The notes under the pieces: generated by a model
What the model saw: only the letters and a program-made list of their open reading frames with translations
Told to the model about the DNA's origin: nothing
Databases searched by the model: none
Shown: piece by piece, positions 41,261 to 48,380 of the stretch
Layout of the letters: each line of letters starts with the position of its first letter
How positions within the stretch are numbered: the stretch's first letter is position 1
From: Faecalibacterium sp. An121
GTDB taxonomy: Bacteria; Bacillota; Clostridia; Oscillospirales; Ruminococcaceae
DNA: 51,221 bases
Assembly: GCF_002160915.1 (NCBI RefSeq)
Contig: NZ_NFLM01000018.1
Span: 1 to 51,221, forward strand
Direction: 5' to 3'
Position numbers and translations under genes: made by a program

Positions 41261-42691
41261 TCAGCCCATATAGCTGATGTTCAGATCGACGCCGCTGCTG
41301 CTGACGCCGCTCAGCTTGCCGGTGCAGCTGCCCTGCCACATATCGCAGTCGATGCTGGGGGCACTGACGCCGTAGTGTGCGTTCCAGATCCGGTAGCCCT
41401 GCAAAGCGGACAGCTCCAGATGGTTCTGGAACCAGCTGGTGGAGGCATAGACGCCCGGCTCATAGCCGTACTTTTTCAGCTCCTCGCAGAAGGCCACCGC
41501 GCAGGCGGTGCGCTCTGCCTTGGAAAGGTTGTCGGCCCGGCCGGTATGAGAGGATGTACTGTACTCGCTGTCAAAATAAACGGGATAATCCAGGCTGCGG
41601 CCATTGAGCACATAGGCGCAGGCAAAGGCTTCTTCCCGGGCCTCGTCCTCATTGATGGCCTGGCTGAAGATGTAGACGCCCACCTTCAGGCCCGCCGCCT
41701 TGGCCCCGGCAAAGTGGTTTTCAAACATCGAATCCAGCACCAGCGCGCCGCTGCCATAGCCGCGGTAGCCGATGCGGATGATGGCAAAGGAAGCGCCCGC
41801 GTCCTTGACCTTATTCCAGTCCACATTCTGCTGGTAGCGGGACACGTCGATGCCAAAGGTCACGTTGTCCTGGCGGACGCCGTCGGCGTCAAAGTAATAG
41901 ATCTTGTCGTCGATGGTCTGCAGGCCGGTGAGGGGCTGATGGGTGGCGGCGTCGTAGTAATAGGTCTTGCCGCCCTCGGTGTGCCAGCCTGTATAGGCCG
42001 GAGCTTCCCGCTGGGGGAACAGCCAGCCAAACAGCCAGTCGAACAGCCAGGTCAGGCAGTTTTCCTCGTCCCAGTCGATGCTCTGGTTCTCCAGCATGGC
42101 GCTGAACTGGTCGGGGGTCAGGGTGATGGACCCGTTGGCGTCGGGAGTGATCGCCTCATACCGGGCGGCCAGAGGGTCCTCGGCGGCCAGTTCGGGGGTC
42201 ATCTGCTGCCAGACCGCATCGCCCATCCCGTTTTCCTCATCCAGACCGGCCTGGGGCAGGGCCGCAGGCATCTCGGTCGGGGCCGCAGGCTGCGGGGCTT
42301 CCGGCTGGGCCGGCTGTTCCGGGACAGGGGTCTCGGCCTGCTCCGCTGCGGGCTGTTCCGTCCCGGCTGCGGGCTGCTGGACCGGAGCCTCGGTCTGGGC
42401 CGGGGCTTCCGGCTGCTCCTGCTGCTCCGTCTGCTCCTGGGCGGGGTCTGCCTCGGGGAGGGGCTGCAGGACCGACTGCTTTGCCGCCAGGGCGGGGAAT
42501 TTTTCTTCTTCCCGATCCACCACTCCCGGCTCCACCAGAAGGGCCGTCTGGGGTTCAAAAACAGCGGCCGCATAGCCTGCGGCGCCGGTGACCGTGAGGG
42601 TCAGAGCGATGACCGCCGCTGCCACGCATTGTCCCACGTCGCGGCTCCTTCCTGCTTTTTTTGAAAACAAGGTCGAAATCTTCCGTTTCAT
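41261..42691 (-). CDS. GH25 lysozyme with membrane anchor and cell-wall-binding repeats
   Basis: This 476-residue cell-wall hydrolase has an N-terminal basic stretch and one hydrophobic segment (about 20-44) acting as signal or anchor. A long Gln/Glu/Pro/Ala-rich linker (about 75-150) follows, then a Trp-rich WLFDWLFGWLF (215-225). Two choline-binding-type repeats lie at 236-273 (GWHTEGGKTYYYD, GLQTIDDKIYYFD), and the GH25 domain runs from 278 to the end. The GH25 acids are Asp282, Asp374 and Glu376. It should cut the glycan strand of peptidoglycan as a muramidase. An ATG 21 bases upstream (42712) is possible, but GGAGG lies between the two. Confidence 0.92.
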   Translation of the reverse strand: MKRKISTLFSKKAGRSRDVGQCVAAAVIALTLTVTGAAGYAAAVFEPQTALLVEPGVVDREEEKFPALAAKQSVLQPLPEADPAQEQTEQQEQPEAPAQTEAPVQQPAAGTEQPAAEQAETPVPEQPAQPEAPQPAAPTEMPAALPQAGLDEENGMGDAVWQQMTPELAAEDPLAARYEAITPDANGSITLTPDQFSAMLENQSIDWDEENCLTWLFDWLFGWLFPQREAPAYTGWHTEGGKTYYYDAATHQPLTGLQTIDDKIYYFDADGVRQDNVTFGIDVSRYQQNVDWNKVKDAGASFAIIRIGYRGYGSGALVLDSMFENHFAGAKAAGLKVGVYIFSQAINEDEAREEAFACAYVLNGRSLDYPVYFDSEYSTSSHTGRADNLSKAERTACAVAFCEELKKYGYEPGVYASTSWFQNHLELSALQGYRIWNAHYGVSAPSIDCDMWQGSCTGKLSGVSSSGVDLNISYMG

Positions 42692-42730
42692 TCCGTCTCG
42701 CTCAGCCTCCATACATCCAGATTTGTTTTA

Positions 42731-42760
42731 AGTATACACCAGAATGCGCTCTGCCGTCAA
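42731..42760 (-). promoter_or_regulatory. promoter of the GH25-HAD operon
   Basis: Reading leftward, TTGACG (42755-42760), 18 bases, TATACT (42731-42736). The interval 42692-43012 holds this, the divergent promoter at 42916-42944 and a leader hairpin, with no further gene visible. Confidence 0.65.
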
Positions 42761-42915
42761 TCTTTCCGACAGAATGCGCTGGGGTATTTCTTGCCCCGGC
42801 AGCCCTGGCGCGCAGGCAGTCTGCCGGTCACTGTGTACAACACGCTTTACCGGGCAGAATCATTGCACCCAATCGGGTAAAATTCTGTGCTATCTGCCAA
42901 AATATGCCGCCGCCC

Positions 42916-42944
42916 TTGCTGTCTTGACACCTGTATGGTATACT
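42916..42944 (+). promoter_or_regulatory. promoter of the PTS IIC-like gene
   Basis: TTGCTG (42916-42921), 17 bases, TATACT (42939-42944), with extended -10 TATGGTATACT. Confidence 0.7.
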
Positions 42945-42972
42945 GTGTGGCACCCAATGTCGGCATTTGTAC

Positions 42973-42991
42973 GCCCCCTGCGGGGGCTTTT
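42973..42991 (+). terminator. terminator-like hairpin in the PTS IIC-like leader
   Basis: GCCCCC (42973-42978), loop TGC, GGGGGC (42982-42987), then TTTT. It lies between promoter and gene, 22 bases before the start codon, so it could attenuate transcription. It is short and may only be a leader hairpin. Confidence 0.4.
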
Positions 42992-43012
42992 GAGCGGAAA
43001 GGCGGTATTCAG

Positions 43013-44071
43013 ATGGAAAATGTAAAAAATTTCTTAAAACGCAAAGACATCGTCATCACCCCCCAGCGTTACCTGATCGAAGCGCTGGGCGCCATGGCCC
43101 AGGGCCTGTTTGCCAGCCTGCTGATCGGCACCATCCTCAACACCCTGGGCCAGCAGCTGGGCATCCCCATGCTGGTGACCATCGGCGGGTATGCCTCGGC
43201 CATGAGCGGCCCGGCCATGGCCTGCGCCATCGGCTACGCCCTGCACGCGCCCAACTTTGTGCTGTTCAGCCTGGTGACGGTGGGCTGGGCCTCCAACGAG
43301 CTGGGCGGCGCCGGCGGGCCGCTGGCCGTGCTGCTCATCGCCATCGTGGCGGCCGAGCTGGGCAAGGCGGTGAGCAAGGAGACCAAGGTGGACCTGCTGG
43401 TCACCCCCCTGGTGACCATCTTCACCGGCGTCGGCCTGGCGCTGCTCATCGCCGCCCCCATCGGCGCGGCGGCCAACCGGGTGGGCAGCCTGATCATGTG
43501 GGCCACCGAGCAGTCCCCCTTTGTAATGGGCGTACTGGTGTCGGTCATCGTGGGCGTGGCCCTTACCCTGCCCATCTCCTCGGCGGCCATTTGCGCCGCC
43601 TTGGGCCTGACCGGCCTGGCCGGCGGCGCGGCTGTGGCCGGCTGCTGCGCCCAGATGGTGGGCTTTGCGGTGATGAGCTTCAAAGAAAACGGCGTGGGGG
43701 GCCTGGTCAGCCAGGGTCTGGGCACCAGTATGCTGCAGATGGGCAACATCGTCCGCAACCCCCGCATCTGGATCGCGCCCACACTGGCCAGCGCCATCAC
43801 CGGCCCCATGGCCACCTGTCTGTTCCGCTTTGAGATGAACGGCGCCGCCGTCTCCTCGGGGATGGGGACCTGCGGCCTGGTGGGCCCCATCGGGGTGTAC
43901 ACCGGCTGGGTCAACGATGTGGCCGCCGGGGTCAAAGCCGGCATCACCCCCATGGACTGGGCGGCCATGGCCCTGCTGTGCCTGGTGCTGCCCGCCGTGC
44001 TCAGCGTCCTGTTCTGTGAGGCCGAGCGCCGTCTGGGCTGGATCAAAGAGGGAGACCTGAAGCTGGACTGA
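43013..44071 (+). CDS. PTS EIIC / PfoR-type membrane protein
   Basis: This 352-residue integral membrane protein has about nine to ten hydrophobic segments and resembles the PTS_EIIC_2/PfoR group. Signature-like stretches are LIEALGAMAQGLFASLLIGTIL and LPISSAAICAALGLTGLAGGAAVAGCCAQM. In Clostridium perfringens the related PfoR was first described as a toxin regulator. No EIIA or EIIB gene is adjacent, so the substrate and even the transport mode are open. The ATG at 43013 gives a cytoplasmic N-terminus (MENVKNFLKRKD); longer frames run back through the promoter. A terminator follows at 44139-44168. Confidence 0.85.
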   Translation: MENVKNFLKRKDIVITPQRYLIEALGAMAQGLFASLLIGTILNTLGQQLGIPMLVTIGGYASAMSGPAMACAIGYALHAPNFVLFSLVTVGWASNELGGAGGPLAVLLIAIVAAELGKAVSKETKVDLLVTPLVTIFTGVGLALLIAAPIGAAANRVGSLIMWATEQSPFVMGVLVSVIVGVALTLPISSAAICAALGLTGLAGGAAVAGCCAQMVGFAVMSFKENGVGGLVSQGLGTSMLQMGNIVRNPRIWIAPTLASAITGPMATCLFRFEMNGAAVSSGMGTCGLVGPIGVYTGWVNDVAAGVKAGITPMDWAAMALLCLVLPAVLSVLFCEAERRLGWIKEGDLKLD

Positions 44072-44138
44072 GGGTCTATTTGTATTCAGTGCATTAGTTT
44101 AAACTTTACGTATAAATCCGTGAACGTTCTGCTTTCCG

Positions 44139-44168
44139 CCGTCCGGCCTTGGCGCCGGGCGGTTTTTT
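44139..44168 (+). terminator. terminator of the PTS IIC-like gene
   Basis: CCGTCCGGC (44139-44147) pairs with GCCGGGCGG (44154-44162), one G-U pair, followed by T6. The remaining interval to 44413 is AT-rich for this genome (especially 44260-44400) and I find no gene in it. Confidence 0.75.
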
Positions 44169-44413
44169 GCTGCCGATCCAGGAAAATCATGCTTGTTTGC
44201 GCTATTTTCAAAGGCGGCACGCTGCCGTTTCCGCTGCCCTGTCCAAAAGGCCAAAAAGATATCATATCCTATTATTCATAAAAAATTCATAATTGCCTCA
44301 TATTTCGTCTCTATTTTTTTGGTACAAAAGCAATGGAGCTCCTGCAAGGCCCCAAAAAGCAGTTTTTTGACCCAAAAAGGCAGAAATTTTATCTGTTAGC
44401 CGGGTAAAACATC

Positions 44414-44442
44414 TGGTCAACCGCAGCGGAATATGGTATACT
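44414..44442 (+). promoter_or_regulatory. tat operon promoter
   Basis: TGGTCA (44414-44419), 17 bases, TATACT (44437-44442), with extended -10 TATGGTATACT. The 19 bases TATGGTATACTTGCCCTGT are identical to the promoter of the BaiN-type gene at 47.58 kb. The leader is about 115 bases. Confidence 0.7.
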
Positions 44443-44563
44443 TGCCCTGTCCGCAATTTGGCCGGGGCACAACTGCCCGCTGCGGCACAGGCGGAGCGTC
44501 CAATATGCAGTCATAGCAGCCGGTTCTGGCCGGCCAGGAGACGGAAAGGAATCGTGTAAACCC

Positions 44564-45100
44564 ATGAAGATCGGAATTACCGAGCTGATCCTCGTTGTGA
44601 TCGTGGCGTTCGTGTTCATCGGGCCCAGCCAGCTGCCCGAATACGCGCGCAAGCTGGGCAAGATGCTGCGTGAACTGCGCCAGTACACCAGCACCGCATC
44701 CAAAGACATCCAGGAGAACATCGTCGAGCCCCTCAACGAGATCCAGCAGCCCATCAAGGAGGCCATCTCGCCCCTGACGGACATCAAGAAGGACTTTGAC
44801 AACAGTGTCAAGGATGTGACCAAGAGCTTTGCCGGCATCGGCAAGACCAGCAAGGAAGAGGCCGAGGCCAAGGCGTCCGCCGCCGAGGAGCCTGTGGAGG
44901 AGCTGGAGGAACTGAGCGAGGAGGCCCCTGCCGCCCCCGCTGCAGCGCCCGCCGCAGCCGCCGCGGCTCCCGCCGAGGAGGCAGCCCAGCCGGCCGAGGC
45001 CGCAGCCCCCGCCGAGGAAGCAGCGCCTGAAGAGCCTGCCGCCCCCAAGGCTGAAGCCGCCCCCAAGGTCGATGCAGAACAGACCGCCCAGACGGTCTGA
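44564..45100 (+). CDS. tatA: Sec-independent translocase TatA/TatB-like protein, long form
   Basis: This 178-residue protein has the TatA/B architecture: a short N-terminal membrane helix (GITELILVVIVAFVFIGPSQLP, residues 4-25), the FGP-like turn (here IGPSQLPE), then an amphipathic helix (YARKLGKMLRELRQY) and a long charged region. The last 70 residues are Ala/Glu/Pro-rich low complexity. The Glu in the N-terminal helix and the length lean toward TatB, but Firmicutes usually have only TatA-type proteins, so the split of roles is open. It is first of three tat genes, with GAAAGGAA upstream. Confidence 0.9.
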   Translation: MKIGITELILVVIVAFVFIGPSQLPEYARKLGKMLRELRQYTSTASKDIQENIVEPLNEIQQPIKEAISPLTDIKKDFDNSVKDVTKSFAGIGKTSKEEAEAKASAAEEPVEELEELSEEAPAAPAAAPAAAAAAPAEEAAQPAEAAAPAEEAAPEEPAAPKAEAAPKVDAEQTAQTV

Positions 45101-45199
45101 CGGGCCCCCAACCATGCAGCAAGCCGCCCGCGCGGCTGTGTAGATCAAGTCAAGTAAAGACGGGCCCGAAGCCCGGCAATGTAAAAGGAGTAACAAATT

Positions 45200-45403
45200 A
45201 TGCGTATCGGACCTACTGAATTGTTGATGATCCTCATCGTTGTCCTGATCATCTTTGGACCCAAGAACCTGCCCAAGCTGGGCAAGATGTTCGGCAAGAC
45301 CATGAAGGGCTTCAAGGAAGGCATTGAGGACGAGGACGACACAGAGCCCAAGACCAGCAGCGCTGAGACCAAGACCGACAGCAGCAAGAGCAACGAGGAG
45401 TAA
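45200..45403 (+). CDS. tatA: Sec-independent translocase TatA, short form
   Basis: This 67-residue TatA has the N-terminal helix GPTELLMILIVVLIIFGPKNLPKLGKMFGK, with the textbook FGP motif, an amphipathic helix, and an acidic tail. It should form the translocation pore together with TatC. AAAAGGAG precedes the ATG. It lies 99 bases after the long form and 3 bases before tatC. Confidence 0.95.
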   Translation: MRIGPTELLMILIVVLIIFGPKNLPKLGKMFGKTMKGFKEGIEDEDDTEPKTSSAETKTDSSKSNEE

Positions 45404-45406
45404 TTT

Positions 45407-46213
45407 GTGGCCACACTATTTAAGCACAGAAAAGGCGCTGAGGCGATGGGCCCCGACGGCAGCATGACGCTGGGCGGCCACCTGAAAGAACTGCGCAACC
45501 GCGTGGTATTCTGTGCGGTGTTGTACGCTGTGGCCTTTCTTGGTTTCCTGGCCGTTGCCGACCAGCTGATCAACGTCCTGACAGCCATGGCGTCGGGGTC
45601 GTTCGAGTTCATCTCCATCGATCCCCAGGAAAAGCTGATCCAGTATTTCCGGGTAGCCCTGATCGCCGCGCTGATCGTCGATATCCCCTTCATCGCCTAT
45701 CATATTTATGCCTTTGCAAAGCCGGGCCTGAAAAAGACGGAGAGCTTCTTCTTCGGCCTGGTGCTGGTGATGGGCCTGGGGCTGTTCGTGGTGGGTGTAC
45801 TGTTCGCCTACTTCGTCTCCCTGCCCTTCATGCTCAACTTCATGGCGAGCCTGGAAGGCGCCGACTACATCGTCCAGACCACCAGTATCGCCAGCTATGT
45901 CAGCTTCTGTATCACCATCTTCCTGATCTTCGGCGCCGTCTTTGAGATGCCGCTGGTGGTGGTGGTCCTGTCCCGGATGGGCATTGTCAGCCCCTCTCTG
46001 ATGAAGAGCGCCCGGGGCGTCATGGTCGTTCTGATCTTCTTTGTGGCGGCCGTCATCACCCCGCCCGACGTTGTCTCCCAGACCATGGTGGCTCTGCCCA
46101 TGTGCCTGCTGTACATCATCAGTACCTTCCTGTGCAAGATCTTCTACAAGAAGCATCAGGATGCCATGGAGGACGACGAGGACGAAGACGAGGAGGACGA
46201 GAAAGAAGCCTGA
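45407..46213 (+). CDS. tatC: Sec-independent translocase TatC
   Basis: This 268-residue protein has about six membrane helices and the TatC hallmark HLKELRNRVVF at the N-terminus, the signal-peptide docking region, and the middle segment FGAVFEMPLVVVVLSRMGIV with the conserved FE-P. It starts with GTG at 45407 behind GAGGAG. The C-terminus is strikingly acidic (DEDEDEEDEKEA). TatC recognises the twin-arginine signal, so the RR binding protein at 35313 is a likely client. Confidence 0.96.
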   Translation: MATLFKHRKGAEAMGPDGSMTLGGHLKELRNRVVFCAVLYAVAFLGFLAVADQLINVLTAMASGSFEFISIDPQEKLIQYFRVALIAALIVDIPFIAYHIYAFAKPGLKKTESFFFGLVLVMGLGLFVVGVLFAYFVSLPFMLNFMASLEGADYIVQTTSIASYVSFCITIFLIFGAVFEMPLVVVVLSRMGIVSPSLMKSARGVMVVLIFFVAAVITPPDVVSQTMVALPMCLLYIISTFLCKIFYKKHQDAMEDDEDEDEEDEKEA

Positions 46214-46241
46214 GCCTTCCCAGCCCGCAAACGAATACATG

Positions 46242-46292
46242 AAAAAGCCCTGTCAGGAGCGGCTGCGGCCGCCGGTCTGACCGGGCTTTTTT
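46242..46292. terminator. bidirectional terminator after tatC
   Basis: AAAAAGCCC-T-GTCA pairs with TGAC-C-GGGCTTTTTT around a GC-rich loop. It lies between tatC and the convergent BaiN-type gene. Confidence 0.8.
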
Positions 46293-46301
46293 GTTGTCCT
46301 T

Positions 46302-47546
46302 TTATCGTTTCCGGGCCTGCCGGGCGGCAGCGCGGCCCGCCACCAGTCCGGAGCCAAAGGCCCAGTGCAGGTTGAAACCGCCGCAGCTGCCCGCGCAGTC
46401 CAGCGTCTCCCCCACAAAGTAAAGCCCCGGGCACCCCTTGAACTGGAAATCCGGCTCCAGCTCCTCCAGCGACAGGCCGCCCCCGGTGGTCTGGGCCTGC
46501 TTCCATCCGCAGGGGGCAGGGTCTTCAAAGCGCCAGCCCTTGCAGACCTCCGCCAGGGCCTGCCAGCCCCGGGCATCCACCTGGGCGGGAGCGCGGCCTG
46601 TCAACCCTGCCGCAGCCCAGAGGGCGGCGCCCAGCCGCCCATCCAGCAGGCCCTGCCAAAAGGCCTGGCTGTCGGGCAGATGACCCGCCCTGCGGGCAAA
46701 TGCGGTAATAAACTCACGCGTTTCTACAGTTGGGAATAAGTCCAGCGCCACAGCGGGCTTTTTTGGGCCCCGTCCGGGGGCCAGCAGCCCCGACAGCTGC
46801 ATGACGCAGATGCCCGACAGCCCGTAGTTGGTGAACTGGATCTCCCCTTCCTCCCGGGCCAGGGACCGTCCATCCTCCAGCAGGGTGACGGCGCCCCGGG
46901 CGCGAAGCCCCGACAGCCTCTGCATCAGGACCGGGTCGCCGCAGCGCAGAGGGGTCAGACAGGGGTACAGAGGCTCGACCCGGCCGCCGCACCGGCCCGC
47001 CAGGGCGGGTCCAAAACCGCCGGTCCCAAACTGCGGCCCGGCGCTGCCGCCCAGCGCACAGATCACCCGTCCGGCCGTCAGCAGCTGCTTTTGGCCTGCC
47101 GCCTCCACACGGACGGCATAGCCGCCCCCCTTCTGCCCCAGCTCCAGCACCCGGGCAGCGCGCCGGTCCACACCCAGGGCATTCAGCCAGCGCACCAGCA
47201 GACCGGTGAGATCGGCGGCCTGGTTGGAGTAGGGATACAGCCTGCCGGTCTCATCCGCACGGGACACCAGGCCCAGCTCCTGCCACCAGGCAGACAGCCC
47301 GGCTCCGTCGATGGAGGCCAGCAGTTTTTGGAGCGCGGCGGGGGCTGCGGTGAAGTACCGCGCCGGATCGCTGCTGGCAGCGTTGTCGAAATTGCAGCGG
47401 CCATTGCCGGTGGCCAGCAGCTTTTTGCCGGGGGCGGCGTTCTGCTCCACCAGGGTGACTTTCGCCCCGGGCCCGCCGGTCTGGGCCGCAGCGATGGCGG
47501 CCGCCAGCCCCGAAGCACCCCCGCCCAGCACCAGGATCTCTCTCAT
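46302..47546 (-). CDS. BaiN/HI0933-family flavoprotein (NAD(P)/FAD-dependent oxidoreductase)
   Basis: This 414-residue protein has an N-terminal Rossmann FAD site (LVLGGGASGLAAAIAAAQ, residues 6-23), the family segment NGRCNFDNAA, and a C-terminal FAD motif in GLYFVGETLDCAGSCGGFNLHWAFGSGLVAG. That combination is typical of the HI0933/BaiN group (YtfG-like 'aminoacetone oxidase' annotations are common). The substrate is unknown; bile-acid reduction is reported for one member only. The ATG at 47546 follows AGGAGGGG. It is monocistronic. Confidence 0.9.
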   Translation of the reverse strand: MREILVLGGGASGLAAAIAAAQTGGPGAKVTLVEQNAAPGKKLLATGNGRCNFDNAASSDPARYFTAAPAALQKLLASIDGAGLSAWWQELGLVSRADETGRLYPYSNQAADLTGLLVRWLNALGVDRRAARVLELGQKGGGYAVRVEAAGQKQLLTAGRVICALGGSAGPQFGTGGFGPALAGRCGGRVEPLYPCLTPLRCGDPVLMQRLSGLRARGAVTLLEDGRSLAREEGEIQFTNYGLSGICVMQLSGLLAPGRGPKKPAVALDLFPTVETREFITAFARRAGHLPDSQAFWQGLLDGRLGAALWAAAGLTGRAPAQVDARGWQALAEVCKGWRFEDPAPCGWKQAQTTGGGLSLEELEPDFQFKGCPGLYFVGETLDCAGSCGGFNLHWAFGSGLVAGRAAARQARKR

Positions 47547-47578
47547 CTTCTCCCCTCCTGTGTCTATGGTACAGGGCA

Positions 47579-47607
47579 AGTATACCATACCGCGGCGGCC
47601 GGCGCAA
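47579..47607 (-). promoter_or_regulatory. promoter of the BaiN-type gene
   Basis: Reading leftward, TTGCGC (47602-47607), 17 bases, TATACT (47579-47584), with extended -10 TATGGTATACT. The -35 falls inside the end of the 3' neighbour's intergenic spacer. Confidence 0.65.
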
Positions 47608-47612
47608 AGGGG

Positions 47613-48380
47613 TCAGCGCGGATCCCGCAGTTCGGTCATATCGGCCCAGAACCGTTTGGGGCAGTGGGTGCGCCGGCAGCGCTCGTTCCGCCGCTGGTCG
47701 ATGGCCAGCGTGTCATAAAATCGTTTCCACAGCCGCTGGTAATCGCTTTCCTTCTGGCTGGGCCGGGGCAGGTCCAGCGGGGCGCTCAGCCTGAGGATGC
47801 GGGCCTGGCCCTGCTGATGCACCAGCGCTTCCCGGTGGACCGCGTCGTAGATCAGGAAGGCTTCCTCGGGCATCCGGCTGCAAAAATGGCGGCCCAGCAG
47901 GGGCAGCACATGGTTTTTGGGGTGGATCACTGCGCCCAGCATCCCGCCGCTTTCCTCAAAGCGGACAAAGCCCTGCCATTTTTCCACTTCCCACAGCACC
48001 TGGCGGGACAGACGGCAGGCATCGGCCACCTCGGGACGGCCCAGCTGATGGAGCGCCCCCGGCCCGGCCCCGAACCCATAGTGTAAAAAGCGGAGCAGGA
48101 TCAGCTCTTTCTCCTCCTGCCCCGACAAAAAGCCCACCTCCACCGTCTGGCCGGCAGACAGCTTGGACCGCACCGCCCGGCGCACCCGGGCTGCCCGGTC
48201 GGGGTCGGTGGGGATCTGCCGCACCGGACAGAGGGCGGGCTGCTCGTCTTCGGGCGCCCAGATGGCAAAGGGGATCTCGCGGTGGACAAAGCTCTCAAAC
48301 ACGCAGCTGTAAAAGCCCGCCAGGGTGCCGTCGTAGCCGTAGATCAGATCGGCCTGCCTCACAGGGCTTTTGCCAGACAT
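47613..48380 (-). CDS. TIGR03915/DUF4130-family probable DNA metabolism protein
   Basis: This 255-residue protein matches the family found beside a radical-SAM partner. The N-terminus has the typical YGYDGTLAGFYSCVFESF, and a C-terminal part runs RLSAPLDLPRPSQKESDYQRLWKRFYDTLAIDQRRNERCRRTHCPKRFW in outline. In many bacteria this module is fused to a uracil-DNA-glycosylase-like domain (TIGR03914); that domain is absent here. The gene overlaps the radical-SAM gene by 22 bases, so the pair is co-translated. Function is inferred from association: DNA repair or modification. Confidence 0.85.
   Translation of the reverse strand: MSGKSPVRQADLIYGYDGTLAGFYSCVFESFVHREIPFAIWAPEDEQPALCPVRQIPTDPDRAARVRRAVRSKLSAGQTVEVGFLSGQEEKELILLRFLHYGFGAGPGALHQLGRPEVADACRLSRQVLWEVEKWQGFVRFEESGGMLGAVIHPKNHVLPLLGRHFCSRMPEEAFLIYDAVHREALVHQQGQARILRLSAPLDLPRPSQKESDYQRLWKRFYDTLAIDQRRNERCRRTHCPKRFWADMTELRDPR

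Noticed and set aside
44900-45095. Repeat-like DNA in the C-terminal part of the long TatA
   Set aside because: It is an Ala/Glu/Pro-rich coding stretch (low complexity), typical of TatA/B tails, and not a separate repeat element or CRISPR.
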